Assembly (NCBI GenBank): GCA_019459145.1
Contig: JAIBEK010000020.1
Coordinates: forward strand, 207,895-271,894
DNA: 64,000 nucleotides
Source of the DNA: Arenimonas sp.
GTDB lineage: Bacteria > Pseudomonadota > Alphaproteobacteria > Rhizobiales > Rhizobiaceae
Direction: 5' to 3'
Shown here in pieces: positions 29,727-36,958 of the stretch. The translations under genes were made by a program, and so were the position numbers. Numbering within the stretch: position 1 is the stretch's first letter; every line of letters begins with the position of its first letter. A model generated the notes under the pieces. That model was not told the origin of the DNA, searched no databases, and worked only from the letters and a program-made list of their open reading frames with translations.

Positions 29727-31100
29727 ATGACCGCGAGAATTCTTGTCGTCGACGACATCCCGGCCAATGTGAAACTGCTCGAGGCGCGGCTGATCGCCGA
29801 GTATTTCGATGTGCTGACCGCTGATAACGGCCGAGACGCTCTGGACATCTGCGACCGCACGCAGGTCGATGTGATCCTGCTCGACATCATGATGCCGGAC
29901 ATGGACGGTTTTGAAGTGTGCGAACGGCTGAAGGCAAATCCGCGCACGGCCCATATCCCGGTGGTGATGGTCACGGCGCTCGATCAGCCGTCCGATCGCG
30001 TGCGTGGGTTGAAGGCCGGCGCCGACGACTTCCTCACCAAGCCGGTCAACGACCTGCAATTGATCTCCCGGGTGAAGAGCCTGGTGCGCCTGAAGACGTT
30101 GAGCGACGAGTTGCGCATCCGTGCCGATACGGCGCAATCCATCGGCATCGACGATCCGCTTCGTCTCAACGACGGCAGGCTCGAAGAGGCCGCCCAGGTG
30201 CTGCTGGTCGACAGCCGCGGCAGCTCGCAGGAACGCATCGTCAGGACGCTGAAGCCGATCGCCTTGGTAACCGCGATGTCCGATCCGCAGGCGGCGGTGT
30301 TCGACGCGGCTGAAAACGCCTATGATCTGGTGATCGTCAACGGCAATCTGGATGACTATGATCCGCTTAGGCTCTGCTCGCAACTGCGCTCGCTGGAGCG
30401 GACGCGGATCATCCCGATCCTGCTGATTACCGAACTCGGCGACGAACAGATGATCGTGCGCGCCCTCGATCTCGGGGTGAACGACTACATCGTGCGCCCA
30501 CTCGATCCGAACGAGCTGGTGGCCCGCACGCTGACCCAGATCCGGCGCAAGCGCTTCAATGACCGTCTGCGCCACAGTGTGACGCAGACGATCGAGCTCG
30601 CGGTGACAGACGGCCTGACCGGGCTGCACAATCGCCGCTATCTCGACAGCCATCTGAAGATGCTGTTCACCCGCGCTCAGGCGCGTGGCAAGCCGCTCTC
30701 GGTCTGCATCACCGACATCGACCGCTTCAAGCAGGTCAATGATACCTATGGCCATGACGCCGGCGACGAGGTGCTGAAGGAGTTCGCCATGCGGATCCGT
30801 TCGACCGTGCGTGGCGCCGACCTGGCGTGCCGCTACGGAGGCGAGGAGTTCGTCGTGGTGATGCCGGACACGCCACCCGACGTGGCGGCCCATGTCGCCG
30901 AGCGCCTGCGGGCCATCATCGAGTCCAAACCCTTCGTGTTGAAAGGGACCGGCATCTCGCTGGAGATCACGGCGTCCATGGGCATTGCGACGGCCAGCCG
31001 GGGTGTCGATACGCCGGAGCAGTTGCTGAAACAGGCCGACCTGGCGCTTTATCAGGCGAAACGGGACGGCCGTAACCGGGTTGTCGCCGCCGCGGCTTGA
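29727..31100 (+). CDS. pleD: response regulator and diguanylate cyclase PleD
   Basis: 457 residues from ATG 29727. Domain order is REC1 (phospho-acceptor D53, LLDIMMPDMDG), a second degenerate receiver (about 150-270), and a GGDEF domain (about 285-455) with active-site motif GGEEF and an inhibitory-site RGAD five residues before it. It should make cyclic di-GMP at the cell pole when phosphorylated, with product inhibition. It forms an operon with divK. Confidence 0.95.
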   Translation: MTARILVVDDIPANVKLLEARLIAEYFDVLTADNGRDALDICDRTQVDVILLDIMMPDMDGFEVCERLKANPRTAHIPVVMVTALDQPSDRVRGLKAGADDFLTKPVNDLQLISRVKSLVRLKTLSDELRIRADTAQSIGIDDPLRLNDGRLEEAAQVLLVDSRGSSQERIVRTLKPIALVTAMSDPQAAVFDAAENAYDLVIVNGNLDDYDPLRLCSQLRSLERTRIIPILLITELGDEQMIVRALDLGVNDYIVRPLDPNELVARTLTQIRRKRFNDRLRHSVTQTIELAVTDGLTGLHNRRYLDSHLKMLFTRAQARGKPLSVCITDIDRFKQVNDTYGHDAGDEVLKEFAMRIRSTVRGADLACRYGGEEFVVVMPDTPPDVAAHVAERLRAIIESKPFVLKGTGISLEITASMGIATASRGVDTPEQLLKQADLALYQAKRDGRNRVVAAAA

Positions 31101-31117
31101 TGCGCGGTGTAGCGAAA

Positions 31118-31165
31118 CGACGCCCACCGAACGTCTGATGGCGTCGAACTGATAATTCTTTTTCT
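31118..31165 (+). terminator. possible terminator after pleD
   Basis: A 7-bp stem (31118-31124 with 31140-31146, 15-base loop) followed after about a dozen bases by TTCTTTTT. The distance between stem and T-run makes it a weak candidate. Confidence 0.3.
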
Positions 31166-31289
31166 GTCAAGTTGCCGGATTGGGGGATTGCGCGAAAATC
31201 CCCTGTGCATGACAATAGCCAAAATCACGGGATCGAGCGTCGTGCGTTGCAAGCCGCTCCGAATGTATTCAGGGCATTCTCGGCAGATT

Positions 31290-31650
31290 TCCTTTTGTAT
31301 TTTTAGTGTTGTTGCGCACTATTTTGAGTGAGCGTCAGTAATTCATCCTTATAGTTTTTGTATCAGGCGATGATGTGCGCGTGGTATTTTTAGTTGTACT
31401 CATATATATTAGAATTAGATTATATGCCGCAAGTTCCAAACCCTGGAAATGACGATCTATCTTGCGCCCTGCGGTCAAACTTACTTTAGTATTCCGCAAA
31501 TGTTGCAAAGTAAAATTTCCGTGAAAAGATTGTAGACCAGCAACCTAAACTGTACCGGCCTCTCTGATTTTAACCATAGCTGAAAGCAATGTGTGGAAGA
31601 GTTAAGAAACTATTGATTTTCTTCTCAAGTTGAGCGAAGTTGAGATCAAC
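31290..31650. other. AT-rich gene-free segment
   Basis: Within the 868-base gap between pleD and rpmG this stretch is visibly far richer in A and T than anything else in the window (for instance around 31400-31430). It contains no open frame with a ribosome site and no repeat or insertion-sequence end that I can see. It may hold the promoter of the RNA candidate at 31655-31842, or be a remnant of foreign DNA. Confidence 0.6.
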
Positions 31651-31654
31651 AGAA

Positions 31655-31842
31655 AGAACGCCTCGCAAAAGAGGCCAATCGATGCCCCATGATGCTCAGG
31701 TCCGCCGCATCTCCTGGGTCGTGGGGTCGGTCGGTTGGTACGCAAGTAATAAACGGTTCCTCGTGCCGTATTTGCGTACCGACCGACCCCCGTTCATGTA
31801 GCAAGGCACCGCAGCCGTCGAGGCGCGGTGCCTTTTGCTTTT
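31655..31842 (+). ncRNA. candidate structured small RNA between pleD and rpmG
   Basis: Three hairpins in a row on the plus strand: a 5-bp stem (31660-31675), a very long one (31723-31745 with 31772-31790, 17 pairs in one alignment including one G-U), and an intrinsic terminator (31803-31842). The long hairpin's apical region contains a small stem (31753-31756/31766-31769) exposing a C/U-rich loop, a form often used by alphaproteobacterial small RNAs to pair with ribosome sites. No plus-strand gene lies downstream, so it is not a leader. The 5' end is uncertain. Confidence 0.55.
31803..31842 (+). terminator. intrinsic terminator of the RNA candidate
   Basis: A 10-bp perfect stem (31803-31812 with 31825-31834), 12-base loop, followed by TTGCTTTT. 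Strong on the plus strand. The nearest plus-strand protein gene upstream is pleD, 700 bases away, so it more likely ends an RNA gene. Confidence 0.8.
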
Positions 31843-31913
31843 CTGCGCCACTTGCCGAGAGGGCGTCGCTGCGGGACGAACAGCTGCGGCAACCATTCCC
31901 GCCATCGGAAAAC

Positions 31914-31944
31914 GAAAAAGGCGCGCTGCCGGGGCAACGCGCCT
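31914..31944 (-). terminator. intrinsic terminator of rpmG
   Basis: On the minus strand a 7-bp GC-rich stem (31938-31944 with 31919-31925) is followed by a run of five U (31915-31919 on the plus strand). It lies 25 bases past the rpmG stop. Confidence 0.8.
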
Positions 31945-31968
31945 GATACGCTGGAAACCGATCAAGAA

Positions 31969-32136
31969 TTACTTGATCTTGGTTTCTTTGAATTCGACGT
32001 GCTTGCGAGCGATCGGGTCGTACTTCGTCTTCGTCATCTTGTCCGTCATCGTACGGCTGTTCTTGGTCGTGACGTAGAAGAAACCCGTGTCGGCTGTCGA
32101 CAGCAGCTTGATCTTGATTGTTGTAGCCTTGGCCAT
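31969..32136 (-). CDS. rpmG: 50S ribosomal protein L33
   Basis: 55 residues: [20 protein letters not shown], then [13 protein letters not shown] and a [14 protein letters not shown] region, matching L33 of the cysteine-free type common in alphaproteobacteria. It is the last gene of the minus-strand run from topA to rpmG, 90 bases after the MFS gene, with its own terminator. Confidence 0.96.
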   Translation of the reverse strand: MAKATTIKIKLLSTADTGFFYVTTKNSRTMTDKMTKTKYDPIARKHVEFKETKIK

Positions 32137-32226
32137 GGTCGTCCTGCCTCTAATAAACGAAGCCGTGGACGACCGAACGAAGCCCACGGCAAATCTGGCG
32201 CGAAACTACAAATCGCGCCGGAAAAG

Positions 32227-33411
32227 TCAAGTCCGTTTACCTTTGAAAAACAGTCTTGCCACGGAAAGTGCCACGTAGAGGCCGAAAAAGCCGGCAATCG
32301 CCCAGGCAAAGCCGTGGTTTCCGGAAATGTCGATCGCCGCCCCGATCGCCTGCGGGCCGGCGACGGTGCCGACCGCATAGCAGAAGACGAAGGCCGCGTT
32401 GGCCGCCGCAAGGTCCGAACCGGTCAGGCGCGAGCCCAGATGGCTGAGGCCGACCGTATAGAGGCCGGAGACGCTGCCGCCCCAGAACAGCAGCACGACG
32501 GCCATCAACAGCCAGTTATCCGACAGCAGGGGAAGGGCCAGCGACCCGCAGAGCCCGATGACGGCCATGGCCGACAGCAGAAGGCGGCGATCCTTCAGAT
32601 GATCCGACAGCAAGCCGAGCGGGATCTGGAAGATCATGTTGCCGATTCCCATCACCGTCAGCAGCAATGCGGCCTGCGATTCGCCAAATCCGATCCGCGT
32701 CGCGTAGATCGGGAACAGCGAAAGGCCACCGGCCTCCACGGCGCCGAAGACGAAGACGGCGGCCGTCGCGGTCGGAACCAGGAAGATATAGCGCAGGAAA
32801 TGGCTGCTCGGTTTTTCGTCCAGTTGCGGGCTCTCGCCGCGGGCGATGTAGATTGGTACCGCCGCCAGGAGTATCGCGATGCCACCGACGGCAAACGGCA
32901 GGATGCCGTCGCTGCCGATCAGCGAGAAGATCAGGGGGCCGCTGGCGAAGCCAAGCGACAGCACCGTTGCATAGATGCCGAGCACGAGGCCCCGGCGCGA
33001 GGGTGGCGCCGCGGCATTGATCCAGAACTCGGACAGGATGAAAAGCGTCGTCGTGGCGCCATGGAAGACGAGCCGCAGCGGAAACCACATCCAGAACTGG
33101 TCGGCATAGTAGAAGCCCAGCCCGCTGATGGCCGACAGAGCGACCGCCCAAAGCATGGTGCGTGCCACGCCGACGCTGTGCGCCAGTTTTGTCGTGATCG
33201 GGGCGGCGATCATGGCGGCGATGCCGGCCATGGCGGAATTCAGTCCGATCAGCGTGGACGAAATGCCGCGCTTCTCCAGGATGATGCTGAGCAGCGGCAG
33301 GCCGAGCCCGATCGCGATGCCGACCGCGGAGATCGCCGAGATGGCCGCGATAAGCGAGGGCCAGTGAATATCCTCGCGGTGGCCGTTTGCGCCGTTTCCC
33401 GAACTCGTCAT
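32227..33411 (-). CDS. MFS transporter
   Basis: 394 residues with about 12 membrane helices in two six-helix halves. The loop between helices 2 and 3 and the central hydrophilic loop (ARGESPQLDEKPSSHF) fit the major facilitator superfamily; RLVFHGATTTLFILSEFWIN resembles the YcaD/UMF-type group. The substrate is unknown. It lies between the NUDIX gene (10 bases upstream) and rpmG. Confidence 0.88.
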   Translation of the reverse strand: MTSSGNGANGHREDIHWPSLIAAISAISAVGIAIGLGLPLLSIILEKRGISSTLIGLNSAMAGIAAMIAAPITTKLAHSVGVARTMLWAVALSAISGLGFYYADQFWMWFPLRLVFHGATTTLFILSEFWINAAAPPSRRGLVLGIYATVLSLGFASGPLIFSLIGSDGILPFAVGGIAILLAAVPIYIARGESPQLDEKPSSHFLRYIFLVPTATAAVFVFGAVEAGGLSLFPIYATRIGFGESQAALLLTVMGIGNMIFQIPLGLLSDHLKDRRLLLSAMAVIGLCGSLALPLLSDNWLLMAVVLLFWGGSVSGLYTVGLSHLGSRLTGSDLAAANAAFVFCYAVGTVAGPQAIGAAIDISGNHGFAWAIAGFFGLYVALSVARLFFKGKRT

Positions 33412-33421
33412 CGGATGATCC

Positions 33422-34126
33422 TCAGATAACGTCGCGGAAGAATTGGCCGCGGCGGGAATAATAGAAGGGCAGGCTGCCTCCGAAAGGCAGGGAGGGATCG
33501 ACGGTCATCTGCGCCTTCACGTCCTGGAGAATGGTCTTCGTGATGTCCGGCATGTTCAGACCGGAAAGGTCGTGCATGTCAAGCCAGCGAAGGTCGTGCA
33601 ACTCGGACGAATCGGAGATCGCCCGGGGGTCGACTTCGGCCTCGTCGGTGAAGGTGAGAAAGAAGCGGGTGTCGAAGCGCCTGACATTGCCGGGCGGGGT
33701 GATGGCGCGCGCCACATAGCGCAGGCTGCCGAGATCGGCGCACAGGCGCGGGGTGCGGTTGCGCCCGAGCTCGCGCCGACCGATGACCAGCCCGGTCTCC
33801 TCGTCGAGTTCGCGCACGGCGGCGAATGCTAGGCCACGGCCCCGGCTGAGGGCGGTGCCGCTCTCCAGGTCACCTCCGAGCTTCGCCAGCACACGGGGGT
33901 CTAGATCGCGCAGGATCGCCTGCCGGCTGTCGCTGCGATCCCGCCGTCCGCCGGGGAAGACATAAAGGTTGGGCATGAAGGCGTGGCCGCTGCCCCGCTT
34001 GCCGACCAGCACGCGCGGGCCGGAGCCCGAGCGATCGATGAGCAGAAGCGATGCCGCGTCGCGCGGCCGCAGTCTCACGGCAGCCTGGGATGCCTTGTCC
34101 TGCATCTCGAAGGGATGCGATGTCAT
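33422..34126 (-). CDS. NUDIX hydrolase
   Basis: 234 residues. The Nudix fold begins ASLLLIDRSGSGPRVLVGKR and includes YVFPGGRRD. The Nudix box's second half is clear (AVRELDEETGL, metal-binding Glu residues), but there is a long insertion between FPGG and the box, as in the NUDT19/CoA-diphosphatase-like group. A nucleoside diphosphate-linked substrate is expected, identity unknown. The start overlaps the DUF983 stop by four bases, indicating coupling. Confidence 0.88.
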   Translation of the reverse strand: MTSHPFEMQDKASQAAVRLRPRDAASLLLIDRSGSGPRVLVGKRGSGHAFMPNLYVFPGGRRDRSDSRQAILRDLDPRVLAKLGGDLESGTALSRGRGLAFAAVRELDEETGLVIGRRELGRNRTPRLCADLGSLRYVARAITPPGNVRRFDTRFFLTFTDEAEVDPRAISDSSELHDLRWLDMHDLSGLNMPDITKTILQDVKAQMTVDPSLPFGGSLPFYYSRRGQFFRDVI

Positions 34127-34590
34127 GGGTTGGTCTTCGGCCCAAAGTTTTCAGCCTCGTCGGTCTCGCCGCCGAATCCGTGCATGCGCAGCGCCCATTG
34201 CAGGCCGATTACGCCGCCCTTGATCGGCTGGATCGTGACAAGCGCTGTGATGACGCCGAGCGGTGCCCAGATGGCGAGATGGATCCAGTCCGAAGCCGGA
34301 AAGATCAGGTCGGTCATCATGAAGCCGCCGAGCAGAACGTGACCGAGCACCATGATGACCAGATAGGGCGGCAGGTCGTCGGAGCGGTGATGGAAAATCT
34401 CCTCGCCGCAGGCCGCGCAGGTATCGACCGGCTTCAGATAGGCCCGGAAAAGCTTGCCGCTGCCGCAGGCCGGACACTGGTTGAGGAGACCGCGCATGAT
34501 CGAGCGCCCGAGCGGACGCTCCGTCACGGCGTCTGCGCCGAAGCGCATGGGTTCGTCCTGCTGGCTGGCTGGCATCTCATTTCCTTCCAT
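34123..34590 (-). CDS. DUF983 family membrane protein with zinc-ribbon motif
   Basis: 155 residues from ATG 34590 (GAGGA seven bases upstream; ATG 34575 and GTG 34602 are alternatives). A four-cysteine ribbon (CPACGSGKLF, then CAACGEE) is followed by two or three membrane helices, the order seen in DUF983. The family's role is unknown. The gene starts eight bases after the rnr stop. Confidence 0.88.
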   Translation of the reverse strand: MEGNEMPASQQDEPMRFGADAVTERPLGRSIMRGLLNQCPACGSGKLFRAYLKPVDTCAACGEEIFHHRSDDLPPYLVIMVLGHVLLGGFMMTDLIFPASDWIHLAIWAPLGVITALVTIQPIKGGVIGLQWALRMHGFGGETDEAENFGPKTNP

Positions 34591-34598
34591 GGTTTTCC

Positions 34599-36956
34599 TC
34601 ACCGTCTCGGCCGGTTGGGCCGCGTGCCGGGCTTCCTCGACGCGCCGCGCCGGCCGGCCTTGTGGAACGAGCGTGTGGCGGGCGGCATGGCGCGCCCCTC
34701 GCTCAGCATTTCGAATCGCAGTGCACCGGCAAGCGGAATGGCTTCCACCAGTCTGACCTGGATGGAATCACCGAGGCGATAGCCCAAGCCGGTCTTTTCG
34801 CCGGACAGCGCCTGATGCGCCTCGTCATAGATATAGTAGTCGCGTCCGAGCGTTGAAACAGGGACAAAGCCATCGGCGCCGAATTGCGGCAGGGTAACGA
34901 ACAGCCCGGCCTTGGTGACGCCCGAGATCTGCCCGTCGAACTCGTCACCGATCCGGGCCGCCAGGTGATGGGCGATCAGCCGGTTGATGGTGTCGCGCTC
35001 GGCGGCCATGGCGCGCCGCTCGAAGGTCGAGATTTCCGCCGCGATGTCGTCGAGCGAGGCCTCTTCCTCCGGCGTGATGCCGCCTTCGCCGAGCCCGAGC
35101 GAGCCGACCAGCGCCCGGTGGACGATCAGGTCGGCATAACGGCGGATCGGCGAGGTGAAATGCGCGTATTTCAAAAGGTTCAGGCCGAAATGGCCGATAT
35201 TTTCGGGGCTGTAGATCGCCTGGCTCTGGCTACGCAGCACCATTTCGTTGACCATGGTCTGGTGCGGCGTGTCGAGCGCCTTGGCGAGAATGCCGTTGAA
35301 CGAATTGGAGCGCAGGCCCGCCCCCTTGGCGAGCGTCAGGCCGATCGTGGCGAGAAACTCGCGCAGTGCCTCCTGCTTCGACAGCTTCGGCGCGTCATGG
35401 ATCCGGTAGACCAGCGGCTGGCGCTTCTTTTCCAGTGTCTCGGCGGCGGCGACGTTCGCCTGGATCATCATTTCCTCGATCAGCTTGTGCGCATCGAGAC
35501 GCTCCGGCACATGCACCCGGTCGACCGTGCCGTCGGGCTTGAGGATGATCTTGCGCTCGGGCATGTCGAGTTCGAGTGGCTGGCGCCGGTCGCGGCCGCG
35601 CTTCAACACCTCGTAGGCGTGCCACAGCGGCTTCAGGATGGGTTCCAAGAGCGGGCCGGCCTTGTCGTCCGGCTTGCCGTCGATCGCCGCCTGGGCCTGC
35701 TGGTAGGAGAGCTTGGCCGCACTCTTCATCATCACGCGGTGGAAGGTATGGCCGGCCTTGCGGCCTTCCTTCGAGAACGTCATCCGAACGGCAAGCGCCG
35801 GCCGGTCGACGCCCTCGCGCAGCGAGCAGAGATCGTTGGAGATGCGCTCCGGCAGCATCGGCACGACACGGTCGGGAAAATACACGGAATTGCCGCGCTT
35901 CACTGCCTCGCGGTCGAGCGCCGATTTCGGCCGCACATACCAGGAGACGTCGGCGATCGCCACGGTGACGATCACGCCGTCGGGATTGTCGGGCGAGGGG
36001 TCGCGCTCGGCATAGACGGCATCGTCATGGTCCTTGGCGTCGTGCGGGTCGATGGTGATCAGCGGGACATCGCGCCAGTCCTCGCGATGCGACATGGTGG
36101 CGGCGCTGGCCTCTTCCGCCTCGGCGAGAACCGATTGCGGGAAGATGTGCGGGATGCCATGGGCATGGATGGCGATCATCGAGATCGCCTTTTCCGAGGC
36201 CACCGACCCGATGACGGTGAGCACACGCGCCTGCGTGAGGCCCAGGCGGCCGGTGCGGGCGATCTCGACTTCGACCAGATCGCCGTCCTTGGCGTCGCCC
36301 AGGTCGTTGGGTGCAATCTGCATCTCCTCGCCGCGCCGCTCGATCGGCATCAGGCGGGCACCGCCGCCGGGCATTTCGCGCACGACGCCGAGCAACGCGT
36401 CGCGGTGGCGATCGATGATCTTGATGATTCGAGCGGTGTAGGCCGGGCCGGCCCGGTCCTTGGAGGCGAATATCTTGGCAAGCACCCGGTCGCCCAGGCC
36501 GCCGACGGGCGCCTTGCCCTTGGCGCGGTCGGCGCTCGACTGGCGGATGGCGACAGCGGGCGCGACGCCCAGTTCCTCGTTCCATTCCGCCGGACGGCCG
36601 ATCAACTCGCCGTCCTTGTCGCGGGTTGTGATGTCGAGCACGGTGACCGGGGGAAGCGCTCCGGGCCGCTTCAGCGACTTGCGGTCCTTCTGCACCAGGC
36701 CGTCGCTCTCGAGCGCGCGCAAGACCTCCTTGAGCTCCACCCGTGCATCGCCCTTGAGGCCGAAAGCCTTGGCGATCTCACGCTTGGAGGCGCGGTCGGG
36801 ATTGTCGGCGATGAACTCCAGCAACACCTCGCGCGGCGGGATCTCGCCGTGAATGATTACAGGCTTGTCGCCGGACGCGCCCGCGGCCTCCGCGCGCCGG
36901 CTCCTGCGGTTGCCGGAGGCGGGGGTGGGAGAACGGTCGCGCGGGGTCTTGCTCAA
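34599..36956 (-). CDS. rnr: ribonuclease R
   Basis: 785 residues. It is a 3'-to-5' exoribonuclease able to degrade structured RNA. Order: basic N-terminus, winged-helix segment (SKREIAKAFGLKGDARVELK), cold-shock-type OB domains, then the RNB catalytic domain with TIDPHDAKDHDDAVYAERD (metal-binding Asp residues) and SNDLCSLREGVDRPALAVRM, and a C-terminal S1 domain (FDGQISGVTKAGLFVTL). The tail is Arg/Lys-rich. It begins two bases after the topA stop, so the two genes are probably one transcript. Confidence 0.96.
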   Translation of the reverse strand: MSKTPRDRSPTPASGNRRSRRAEAAGASGDKPVIIHGEIPPREVLLEFIADNPDRASKREIAKAFGLKGDARVELKEVLRALESDGLVQKDRKSLKRPGALPPVTVLDITTRDKDGELIGRPAEWNEELGVAPAVAIRQSSADRAKGKAPVGGLGDRVLAKIFASKDRAGPAYTARIIKIIDRHRDALLGVVREMPGGGARLMPIERRGEEMQIAPNDLGDAKDGDLVEVEIARTGRLGLTQARVLTVIGSVASEKAISMIAIHAHGIPHIFPQSVLAEAEEASAATMSHREDWRDVPLITIDPHDAKDHDDAVYAERDPSPDNPDGVIVTVAIADVSWYVRPKSALDREAVKRGNSVYFPDRVVPMLPERISNDLCSLREGVDRPALAVRMTFSKEGRKAGHTFHRVMMKSAAKLSYQQAQAAIDGKPDDKAGPLLEPILKPLWHAYEVLKRGRDRRQPLELDMPERKIILKPDGTVDRVHVPERLDAHKLIEEMMIQANVAAAETLEKKRQPLVYRIHDAPKLSKQEALREFLATIGLTLAKGAGLRSNSFNGILAKALDTPHQTMVNEMVLRSQSQAIYSPENIGHFGLNLLKYAHFTSPIRRYADLIVHRALVGSLGLGEGGITPEEEASLDDIAAEISTFERRAMAAERDTINRLIAHHLAARIGDEFDGQISGVTKAGLFVTLPQFGADGFVPVSTLGRDYYIYDEAHQALSGEKTGLGYRLGDSIQVRLVEAIPLAGALRFEMLSEGRAMPPATRSFHKAGRRGASRKPGTRPNRPRR

Positions 36957-36958
36957 AT

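Noticed and set aside
31689..31965. Open frames of 85-89 codons across the pleD-rpmG gap on both strands
   Set aside because: They run through two terminators and a long hairpin and lack ribosome sites, so RNA structure explains the region better.
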